Shown here piece by piece: positions 20,683 to 27,859 of a stretch of 27,859 bases of DNA. Location of the stretch: positions 2,096,812 to 2,124,670 of the forward strand of contig BFEA01000096.1 in assembly GCA_003427395.1 (NCBI GenBank), in the 5' to 3' direction. A program made the translations under genes and the position numbers. Each line of letters opens with the position of its first letter. Position 1 is the stretch's first letter. A model generated the notes under the pieces. It ran no database searches, was not told the DNA's origin, and saw only the letters and a program-made list of their open reading frames with translations. This DNA is from Chara braunii (Eukaryota > Streptophyta > Charophyceae > Charales > Characeae).

Positions 20683-21984
20683 CGCCTGGGCTTCTCTAGT
20701 GAGAGTGAGGCTACCTGTTTCTGGAATGGGCTCAGAACTGTGGGTTGCTGTCTCCAGATGTTGGATGATGACATCCGGCCAGATGATGCCCTCGAAGAAA
20801 ATCGGCGAGCGGCTCTGAGCAGGCTCATCAGAATGTAGTCGGTGATAACCTTGAGTCTGGCTCTTACCCTTCTGTCCTTGGACAGTCGGCACGGCTGGCG
20901 AGAATTTTGTGGCCACAGTGCTTCTTCTGTGCCTTTGACCTGACTCCCAGACTGTGGCTGCGGGTGTTCCAAAACCAGTTCTTCACCCAGTTCGAGGCCA
21001 GGTTCAGTGGGGGTCATTCCACCTCCATGCCTGGTTCAGGGGGGGGAGCCTCAAGAGCCCAGTCACCAGGGTATCAGTCAATGCTTGCCCCAGGTCCACT
21101 TGCACTGGCAGAGAGGATGGTCTGTTCTGTCGTGACAGAGAGGTGTGCAACATTTGATGGCTTTGGGCTTGGAGGGTCGGCACTATATCCGGTGTATGGT
21201 ATAACTGCAGTCTGTGGACAGGTCAGGTGGCATCCCCATTCCAGGCCCGTATGATACTGTGATGCTTGTAGTGTCTTGAGCCTCCTGGAGGGGAGTATCA
21301 GGGACTCCGGGCGGGGGGGGGGGCAGCCTGGTCCATGGGTAATTGGCCCATCGGATCCTGTGAGACGTGCTCCACCCCTTCCGTCTCCATCGACCTTGTC
21401 TAGGTCGTCGTCAGGCTTCCCAGGGCAAACTCTGAGATTTTCTCAGTTATTTTCTCCTTCCATAGAAGCAGAGTGTTGGTCTGGGTTTCCTGATTATCCC
21501 ATCAACTAGCAGTAATGTTACCTGCCCGTGTGTTCTGTTCTTGGTTAAGTCCTTAGTATGCAGGTTGGGCAGGTGCGTTGGAGGGTTTTGGTGTTCTCCC
21601 AGCTGTTGCAAGGGTATGGGGGCTTTGCCGCCTTCCACTACTGCAGGCACATTGAATTATTCTGTTTGTGTGCCTGGTCCGGGGTTGTGTGAATTCAATG
21701 TGCAAGCGGGCCACCTTTTGGACCTGCCGGAGGCGCCATCTGCTGGGAAGCCGAGTCAGATTGACGAACTTGCCATGCTCAGAGAACCTCCGCCCCAAGA
21801 ACATAAATAAATGTTTTTAAAAAGCGATGATTTTTGCCTGCATGGACAGGTGACCCCGACTTGCCCATGTTGCACGGCTGGGTGAGCCAAGTAGCGTAGT
21901 AATATAGTAAATAAACCACCAGTTCAGCACAGCCTATTTGTGCAGGACTCTACAGTCGGAGGCCCAAAGAGTTATGCCCAGACC
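20683..21984. other. Unassigned interval with a G11 run
   Basis: No recognised gene. An 11-base G run lies at 21313-21323. Frames of 60-115 codons exist on both strands without motifs. Confidence 0.35.
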
Positions 21985-22754
21985 TTTTTTTTTTTTTTTT
22001 TTTTTTTTGGTTGTAGAGGCCAAGTACCAGTCTGGGACCCCCGGTGATTTCTGGCAGCGGCAGCGAATGGTGCTCCTGGCAGGATAGGCCACCTACCCTA
22101 CCCATCCCCACATTAATACTCCCAGCACACCCCCTGTCCCTACTATCCTACCTCAGTGTGACCAGCACTCAGGACCATCACCCTACCAGTATGGAGGGCA
22201 ACTTGGACCAGACAGCAGTGACAAGCACCAAGGCTTGGCCAACTCCCGAGCCCTGGTGGAAACGGAAGCGGACAAACCTTGCCGTATGGGAACTTCGGAC
22301 GCCAGACCCTTGCAATCTTCTAGAGGCCCAATTCAGAGAGTCTACCCAGCAGGAGTACCTAAGCAAGGCAAGCCGGCGTCCACGTACACATCCTTCACCC
22401 AACGCTAGGGGGAACTCAGAAAAGCCAGAGCGATTCATATCCCTACCCTAACCTAGAGCTAAGCCATGTGTGGGTAGACCCCGTTATGTACCTGATAGAC
22501 CCCCCCAGGCCGGTATCATAGTTGTGTGTATATGTGTGCCCAGAGGCTATGTATGTTTGTATGAGCCTGTAGGCTATGTGTATATATTCACGAGCCATGT
22601 TTGTGTCTGCCGGAAGGCTATGTGTGCTCTGTGTAACTGTATAGCGATATGTATATGCCAAAGGCCAGATATGTGCACTACTACGTAGAGGGAACTACCT
22701 GTTCGTTGAAGAGATGACAGGCCAAGCTGGACAAGAACTCCCCCAAAGTCCCAG

Positions 22755-22810
22755 GCCAGACTCGAACCCATGATCTATTACATGTGACCTGAAGACTACC
22801 TTTTGAGCAG
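22755..22810 (-). promoter_or_regulatory. Second tRNA-like Pol III module of copy L1
   Basis: On the minus strand a good B box, GGGTTCGAGTC (22769-22759), is preceded about 30-40 bases upstream by a weak A-box-like TGCTCAAAAGGT (22808-22797). Boxes A and B are the internal promoter of tRNA genes and tRNA-derived SINEs. Confidence 0.5.
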
Positions 22811-23011
22811 CAATCGCAAACAGCACCCGTGTGTGATATGCCAGACTGGTGAGATGAACAGATTAACCATGAGCAACACCGACAAGCAACCCACATAATA
22901 TCAAGACCCGACATACAACACCGTGGACAACCCTTGGGTGCTGCGCAGGCAGTGTCTGTAATAGCTTACCATGCGTCAGCCCAAGGGGGGGTGTGTCCAG
23001 CGGTGCGTCAT

Positions 23012-23550
23012 TCTAAGGACCTCGTTCGACACCACTCAAACTCAAGGGTTGACGGAAAATTCTTCATTCCACGGCTCCCTAATGACCCCGCCGTAATGTT
23101 TTCACTTTCCTGCTCTCAGTGCATACTTGAAACTCAAGTGCCGCTGGGGCAAAATCGCACTTGAACTCAAGGTACCTCCGGGTTCAAGTGCCAGCGGATA
23201 CTGCCAGCACTCCGAGTGGGGCTTTTTCTTTGTTTTTCTTTTTTTCCAGCAGGCGATCCTGGTCCAGGATTGGTCAAGCCGCGGAGTTCGGTTTCAAGTG
23301 CAGCCTGTTCACGGGTTTCCTCAAGTGAACATGGAACCATAAATCGAGTAAGTGTAAATTAATCACAATTCCTCATTTAGTGTGCACTTGAAACTCAAGT
23401 ATTTTCAAGTGGTGTTGAACGAGGCCTGGCTACCCTGCCGGTGTCCATGCGCAACCATAAATCGAGTAAGTGTAAATTAATCACAAGTTCTTGTTTAGTG
23501 TGCACTTGAAACTCAAGTATTTTCCAGCGGTCTCGAACGTCTAACGCCCT
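23012..23550. mobile_element. Inverted-repeat element copy C, inserted in copy L1
   Basis: The left end CGTTCGACACCACT (23023-23036) matches the reverse complement of the right end at 23526-23539 (AGCGGTCTCGAACG) in 12 of 14 bases, and that of an inner right end at 23408-23421. The outside repeats TCTAAGGACCT (23012-23022) and TCTAACGCCCT (23540-23550), 9 of 11 identical. The uninterrupted sister at 25870 has one TCTAACGCCCT, so this looks like an insertion with an approximately 11-bp target duplication. TAAG next to CCTCGTTC also occurs outside copy A, so part of it may belong to the terminus instead. The interior carries many ACTTGA/TCAAGT motifs. No coding capacity. Confidence 0.7.
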
Positions 23551-23570
23551 GGCGGTGTCCATGCACAAGG
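23335..23570. repeat. 118-bp tandem duplication across an insertion junction
   Basis: AACCATAAATCGAGTAAGTG starts at 23335 and again at 23453. Each unit holds the right end of element C and then retroposon sequence (GCCGGTGTCCATGC or GGCGGTGTCCATGC). The duplication therefore arose after element C had inserted into the retroposon. Confidence 0.85.
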
Positions 23571-23648
23571 ACGCAGAGTTTTGAACCCGCAACCTCATAC
23601 CACAATGCGCATTTCCAACCGGTGCTCTAACCACTGAGCTTAGGTCTG
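23565..23648 (-). promoter_or_regulatory. tRNA-like head with Pol III A and B boxes (copy L1)
   Basis: The minus strand reads AGCTCAGTGGTTAGAGCACC (A-box arm, from 23640) and then GGGTTCAAAACTC (B box, 23588-23576). The D-arm GCTC/GAGC pairing is kept, but the anticodon arm is not recognisable, so this is a tRNA-derived promoter and not a tRNA gene. Confidence 0.8.
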
Positions 23649-23650
23649 GA

Positions 23651-24597
23651 CCCCACAGGCGTGCGGAAAAGTGTATGGATTGGTGCACAGGGTTTATGTC
23701 AGACCCCACAGGCTGCAGGGAGCGGCCAGGAAAACTTTGGGCGGACGTTTTCACATAGGGTCATGATGGGAAATTTCTCCGTGGCACTCCAATTTCCGAA
23801 ATATATTGTGGCAAAAGAACATGGTATCCCCAAGGATACCCTCTGGATTCAGCCATCCCGTGCGGAAAGGAGGCACAGGGATTGGATGGCCCACCTGCCC
23901 AAACGGGCAAGTCTTCCTGATCTGGTAACCTAAACCTGCGGACGTGCCGAAATCTGCTATGGCAGTGGAGTCCCTTTTCTCTTCCCCATTCCCGACGACT
24001 GCGATTTGTGCTGGTGGATGCTTTCCAGGCGCAAAGATACAGCGAGCTTGTGGGGTCCAGCCCTTAGTTGCCTTCACAGGACACTACAGGCACAGGCCCA
24101 AAGTGCTCTTACCACGTACCCTGTGCCCCACTTGGCCTCACTGGCAGGCAAAATGGTGTTTTAATACATAATTTGTTTTTTTTCTGGTTCGCCATGATTG
24201 GAACCACTGCAGAACTCCTGAAAACCCTCCCATTCCTTCAAAGCACACGTGTCCAGCCATCAAGGTAGGTGGTTTCTCGAGACCTGGTTGGAGTATTTTT
24301 CACCGAGTAGGCCGGTTCTTGTCCTGTAAGGTGACCCTCGTCGGGGGTCACCTGCAGGTCTTTTCTGTCAGACTTCTGCTAGGGGAAAGGGGTACTCTCC
24401 ACATCTGGCAATTCTCGAATCACTTTTTATTTTCTGTCCCAAATCTAGGAGGTTGCCCAGCCACAGTGAGGCATCAAAGCTGAAAAGATAGAAAACATCG
24501 TGGACCTATCATTCAGCCTTCTCGCAGCAGCTCCAACCCCAATTTCACACATTCGGTGAGTATTGCAACAAGGCCCCTATCCACTGATGAAGCAAGC
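23651..24597. other. Interval between the two composite retroposons
   Basis: No recognised gene. GACCCCACAGGC occurs twice (about 23650 and 23704). The rest is unique within the window. Confidence 0.35.
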
Positions 24598-25052
24598 CTC
24601 CTTATCCTCGTCTTTTTTTTTTTTTTTTTTTTTTTTTTTTGAAAAAGCCCAGGTTGTTGTAGAGGTGGGATACTGGACGGATGACTGTCACCCACAGTAC
24701 TCGGCCACTCGGTTGTCCAGATGAACCCCTCTGAAGACCCCACCCACCCTTCCTCTCATCTTTTTTGCCCTGGCGCACCCCCACCCCCCCTATCCTACCC
24801 TAGTGTTAACCACCCAGGACCATCACCCATTGCCATCTTGGCGGGGTGAACTTACCAGATAGCGGTTGCAGGTACCGGGGCTAAGCAGAGACTCCTGCCC
24901 CCTGCTCAGCGCCGGTTGAAGCAGACGCCGTGCAAGCCTGATTGCACGGGGACTTTGGGAGCTAGGTATGAACATGCTACTACAGGTCTTCATGAGGGTG
25001 CACAGTGACTCCCATCTAGCTTAGTTGTGTCGTGATGATAGAGAGCTGGGTA

Positions 25053-25621
25053 TCCTCCGTTCCCTCGTATGTCCCTGGAGCCCGTTCCTGTCCCGCGGTA
25101 AGAATCCCGAAGTGCAATGGGAACCGTGCCGGCATCCCGTACTAAGGAACTGCTATGCCAGCCTCAATCCTTTGACCACATACTAAGAGGATGACCAGCC
25201 CTAAGTTACAGTCTGATAAAGAACACAGGATGGTAATCTGAGCAGACAATCCTCCGTTCCTTCGTATGTCCCTGACGCCCGTTCCGGCCCCGCGGTAAGA
25301 ATCCTGAATTGCAATGGGAACCCTGCTGACATCCCGTACTAAGGAACTGCTATGCCAGCCTCAATCCTTTGACCACGTACTAAGAGGATGACCAGCCCTA
25401 CGTTACAGTCTGGTAACGAACACAGGATGGTAATCTGAGAGCAGACAATCCTCCGTTCCCTCATATGTCCCTGGAACCTGTTCCGGCCCTGCGGTAAGAA
25501 CCCCGAAGTGCAATGGGAACCCTGCCGACATCCCGTACTAAGGAACTGCTATGCCGGCCTCAATCCTTTGACCACGTACTAACAGGTAGCCCTAAGTTAC
25601 AGTCTGGTATCGAACACAGGA
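25053..25621 (-). repeat. Three tandem units (197-199 bp) in the retroposon body
   Basis: TCCTCCGTTCC starts units at 25053, 25250 and 25449, with long nearly identical stretches (for example CATCCCGTACTAAGGAACTG). Every unit ends with the minus-strand B-box region of the second tRNA-like module (TTCG/TAACC or TTCGATACC type). Only the last unit is followed by a matching A box, so the module was part-copied in the amplification. Confidence 0.93.
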
Positions 25622-25665
25622 CCTTATGTGCATCGTTTAAGTGACCTAACCTATTGACCTACACT
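25600..25665 (-). promoter_or_regulatory. Second tRNA-like Pol III module of copy L2
   Basis: On the minus strand TAGGTCAATAGGTTAGG (25661-25645) fits an A box, and GTGTTCGATACCAG (25617-25604) fits a B box about 30 bases further on. The spacing suits an internal Pol III promoter. Confidence 0.6.
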
Positions 25666-25898
25666 GTGAAATAGTCCTTAGCTGTGCTCAGCTGGGCTCG
25701 AGTAAACCTGACTATGCAAGCCACCCAGCAGTCTCATGACAACCCCGTAGACCAAGAACATCAGTATACCCACCCCGCATACAACAACCATGGACCACCC
25801 CTGCGCAGGCAGTGTCTGTAATAGCTGACCTGCATCATCTCAAGGGCGTGTGTGTCCAGCCGTGTGTCATTCTAACGCCCTGCCGGTGTCCATGGGCA

Positions 25899-25979
25899 AG
25901 GCTGCGGACTTTTGAAGCCGCAACCTGATACCACAATGCGCATTCCCAACCGGTGCTCTAACCACTGAGCTACATCAAC
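25899..25979 (-). promoter_or_regulatory. tRNA-like head with Pol III A and B boxes (copy L2)
   Basis: The minus strand reads TAGCTCAGTGGTTAGAGCAC (from 25972), a canonical tRNA D-arm and A box, and GGCTTCAAAAGTC (25919-25907) in the B-box position. The head begins within about a dozen bases of the target duplication, so transcription from it would start at the element's 5' end. Confidence 0.82.
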
Positions 25980-26176
25980 TGCACTCCTTATCCTCGTCTT
26001 CAAAATGCCATCATGTCCACCTCACTCCCTGGGAGATTACCCATGCCCCTCGCTTCCTCAGCAACATTGTAAACGTATCTGGGCTCATTGTGGTCTCGGT
26101 ACCTTCTGGGTTCACCAATCTTTATTTCATCCAGACATACTAAAAGATTGAGTGTACTAGGTAGAGAGTTGTCAGA

Positions 26177-26682
26177 TCATTTCTCTATTTATGAGCCTTG
26201 CCACACCACTCTGAAATGGGGATTTCCGGGAGTGCAGCATTGCCACACCAGCTCCCGGATTCAGTGTGTCAGATTTAATTCGGGGGTTGTCAGGATGTAG
26301 GACCCAAGAGCACTTCCGGATCCTCCCGCCTGATTCAGAAGTGCTTCATTTCCGAAAGACGTCCTGCCCTACCTCCGAGTTCCATCGGAGATTCGGGAGT
26401 GGAGATGGATAGGACAAACAACTTGTGTCCGAACTTCTCGGAATACACGACACTGAAATTGGCAGCAAGCGGCAACTGTCATTTTCGGATTCCCAGAGCA
26501 CCCTGTTCGGGAGTGCAGTGTGGCGGCACTCCCGAATGGGATTTTCTCTCCGGGGGCACTCCTGGAAATTTTCCAGGATCCGGCAGTGGTGTGGCAATGC
26601 CCTATGTATGTCATCCTTGTGCAGGGCCCATGCTATAATCTTCTCTGTAGCATTCCAATTTTAATGGATGTCCCGAAGAGAC
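26177..26682 (-). pseudogene. U6: U6 snRNA retropseudogene, split by an insertion
   Basis: The minus strand from 26682 reads as U6 spliceosomal RNA: the 5' stem-loop GTCTCTTCGGGACATCC, AAAATTGGAA, the ACAGAGA box (26648-26642), the AGC triad and CCTGCACAAGGATGAC. It breaks off near 26602-26610 and resumes at 26193 with CATAAATAGAGAAATG, the next part of U6. The two parts total close to the normal length of about 100 nt. The end lacks the last dozen bases and the T run. Defects include a TA insertion between the ACAGAGAAGATTA segment and AGC, and several substitutions. The octamer TTGTCAGA lies directly outside both ends (26169-26176 and 26683-26690; 12 of 13 if extended), a target duplication showing retroposition. 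No plant-type USE was seen upstream. Confidence 0.9.
26194..26601. mobile_element. 408-bp inverted-repeat element D inside the U6 pseudogene
   Basis: The left end GCCTTGCCACACCACT (26195-26210) matches the reverse complement of the right end AGTGGTGTGGCAATGC (26585-26600) in 15 of 16 bases. The outside repeats are CTATTTATG (26185-26193) and CTATGTATG (26602-26610), 8 of 9 identical, a candidate 9-bp target duplication. Comparison with U6 would also allow a shorter one. The interior has an exact 11-bp stem TTCGGGAGTGC/GCACTCCCGAA with a 9-nt loop (26506-26536) and a second short palindrome CCTGGAAATTTTCCAGG. The terminal core CACACCACT is shared with elements A and C. No coding capacity. Confidence 0.85.
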
Positions 26683-26690
26683 TTGTCAGA

Positions 26691-27616
26691 CTCCCGAAAA
26701 GCCACTTTTTGATATCTCTGCCCCACTTTTCGATCTCACAGTGTCAAAACCCTCCCTTTCTTTCTTTCTTGACAGGAATACGGGTGCGGAGAGAGGGCGG
26801 CGCAGCGCAACCGGGAGCGCTGTGCTGCCCGTACCCGGATTTCGGCCCGCGGGAGTGGTGCGACAGAAGGGGCGTTGGGCCGCGGAGCCGTCGATGCCGT
26901 GAGGGACGGCCCAGCGAAGTCACTCGGTGAGGACGTATGGCGGTGTGAGTGGCTCGCATGGAGATGTTGATGACGGCGCCGCGCAAGGAGAGGTTGGCGA
27001 CGATGTCACATGAGTGTTCATGGTTGGTAGCTTGGTTTCCTCCGTCCTCCTTCACCTACACTAAGTGAACTGGCAGACAAAGGGTTCTGCTGCGGGCTTG
27101 AATCTCCTGTGGTAACTCGTCGACAGGCTTGACGAGGCGTCACCACACCATCCAGTATTTTGTAGGGTTGTGGATGGCCGTTGATACCTTCGTTGCTGGC
27201 GTCGACACTGTGGTCGGCAGTTGAGGCTGTCACAACTGGCAGGTGGAGGGAGGCTTGATGTTTCTGTCCTGAAGGTGGTGGGGTCGGGTTTGAGTTATGG
27301 TAGGTGGATGAAGGGGAGGCAGAGGGAGTTTTTCGAGGGACTCTTCATGGAAGAATAGCGCTTCAAGGAGGAAGGAGGACATTGGCAACCTGATTCGAAG
27401 GGCCTTCTTTTTCGAGTTTGACAAATCGCCATCTGAAGTGAAGACTGCCGCGGGTGATGCAGTTTTGCGTGTCGACACAATTTCAGGGCTTCGAGTTCAA
27501 TAGTGCTTTCTGATTTGGTTGTTCCATGATAATCGGTCTGACTTTGTACCACTAGTTTGTCTTTTTTATTCTGATTTCTAACTTCGTCGTGTTTTCTGAT
27601 TTGGTTGTTCCTGCAT
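26691..27616. other. Unassigned GC-richer interval
   Basis: Open frames of about 70-130 codons on the minus strand (such as 27055-26744 and 27693-27295) have no recognisable motif. A short (CTTT)n-type stretch lies at about 26756-26770. TTCTGATTTGGTTGTTCC occurs twice, 89 bp apart, near 27507 and 27596. Confidence 0.35.
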
Positions 27617-27750
27617 AGCACGGCGAACGTGTTCGCGGCCCTTTCCATTCGGGCGAACGCGCTCTCCCGTTCACGCGAACGGGTCGAGAACACGTTCGCG
27701 AGAACGTGTTTTCAAGGCCCGCGAACGGGGTTCGCTTGGGCCGGTACCGG
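27617..27750. repeat. Cluster of perfect short palindromes built on GCGAAC/GTTCGC
   Basis: The inverted repeats are GCGAAC-GT-GTTCGC (27623-27636), CCCGTTC-ACGC-GAACGGG (27666-27683), AACACGTTC-GCGA-GAACGTGTT (27689-27710), GCGAAC-GGG-GTTCGC (27721-27735) and CCGGTACCGG (27741-27750). All are perfect within their arms. Confidence 0.9.
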
Positions 27751-27786
27751 TCGCCGGCGGGGCTTTGGAAGGGCCTGGGGAGCGCC

Positions 27787-27787
<1 letters not shown>

Positions 27788-27859
<72 letters not shown>
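27788..27859. repeat. (GT)n microsatellite at the window edge
   Basis: Perfect GT units from 27788 to the last base of the window. The tract is cut by the edge. Confidence 0.98.

Larger units (their letters stand above)
21985..23650 (-). mobile_element. Composite tRNA-derived retroposon, copy L1 (interrupted)
   Basis: Read on the minus strand, a tRNA-like head (about 23648-23565) is followed by a body (to 22907) that matches the second copy at 25773-25875. Next come a second tRNA-like module (about 22810-22755), a long body and a poly(A) tail seen as T24 at 21985-22008. The body contains degenerate AGGCTATGTGT repeats (about 22545-22670). The part just before the tail shares blocks with copy L2: GTTGTAGAGG next to the T run, and TATCCTACC..AGTGT-ACCA...AGGACCATCACCC. 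An inverted-repeat element interrupts the first body at 23012. No convincing target duplication was found, so this copy may be older or truncated. It has no open frame of note, as expected for a Pol III-type non-autonomous retroposon. Confidence 0.7.
24613..25983 (-). mobile_element. Composite tRNA-derived retroposon, copy L2 (complete, 1.37 kb)
   Basis: A 17-bp direct repeat CTCCTTATCCTCGTCTT at 24598-24614 and 25984-26000 flanks the unit exactly: one copy abuts a T28 run (minus-strand poly(A) tail) and the other abuts the start of a tRNA-like head. On the minus strand the order is head 1 (25979-25899), a body matching copy L1, a second tRNA-like module (about 25665-25600), three tandem units of about 198 bp, a tail region shared with L1, and poly(A). 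Such a long duplication plus a poly(A) tail is the signature of LINE-type target-primed reverse transcription. There is no ORF, so it is non-autonomous and would depend on a LINE elsewhere. At 1371 bp it is several times longer than a usual SINE. Confidence 0.9.

Noticed and set aside
25053-25621. CRISPR-like array
   Set aside because: Units are about 198 bp of near-identical sequence with no separate spacers, inside a eukaryotic retroposon.
25899-25979. A functional tRNA gene
   Set aside because: D-arm and B box are present but the anticodon stem and acceptor stem do not form; it is the head of a retroposon with a target duplication.
26177-26682. A functional U6 gene
   Set aside because: It is split by 408 bp, has an insertion next to the AGC triad, lacks the 3' T run and shows a retroposition duplication.

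Overview
The window reads as gene-poor nuclear DNA of a eukaryote, probably of the plant lineage. It has long dinucleotide microsatellites, a decayed Ty3/gypsy LTR retrotransposon whose primer-binding site resembles that of plant elements (initiator Met tRNA), tRNA-derived retroposons, a U6 snRNA pseudogene and several non-autonomous inverted-repeat elements. The style recalls a charophyte alga such as Chara, but that is an inference I cannot confirm. Both window ends lie inside dinucleotide repeats (GA at the left, GT at the right), as at the ends of an assembled contig. I see no convincing intact host gene.

Layout. 1-3450: GA microsatellite, one unrecognised open frame (320-1150), then related inverted-repeat elements with many ACTTGA/TCAAGT motifs (about 1718-2987). 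3450-3680: poly(A)-tailed repeat with a CA microsatellite. 3687-9906: Ty3/gypsy element on the minus strand, with two LTRs, a PBS, RT-RNase H, and an integrase broken by stops and a frameshift; gag is not recognisable. Its 5' LTR (right side) carries a nested 717-bp element with a 9-bp target duplication and tandem long hairpins. 9913-20560: mostly unassigned, with an AT-rich part, an old tandem duplication, a CT microsatellite, an exact 11-bp-period array and two weak minus-strand coding relics. 20567-20690: another copy of the poly(A)-tailed repeat. 21985-26000: two copies of a long composite retroposon on the minus strand, each with two tRNA-like Pol III promoter modules and a terminal poly(A). 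26164-26690: U6 retropseudogene split by a 408-bp inverted-repeat element. 27617-27750: a dense cluster of perfect palindromes, then the GT microsatellite.

How the parts relate. The window is a stack of nested insertions that can be ordered: LTR element, then the hairpin element inside its LTR; composite retroposon, then an inverted-repeat element inside it, then a 118-bp tandem duplication; U6 retrocopy, then an inverted-repeat element inside it. The most interesting items are (i) the 1.37-kb composite retroposon with two tRNA-like heads and a 17-bp target duplication at 24598-26000, (ii) the U6 pseudogene with both its own and a nested target duplication, and (iii) a family of inverted-repeat elements sharing a terminal CACACCACT core.
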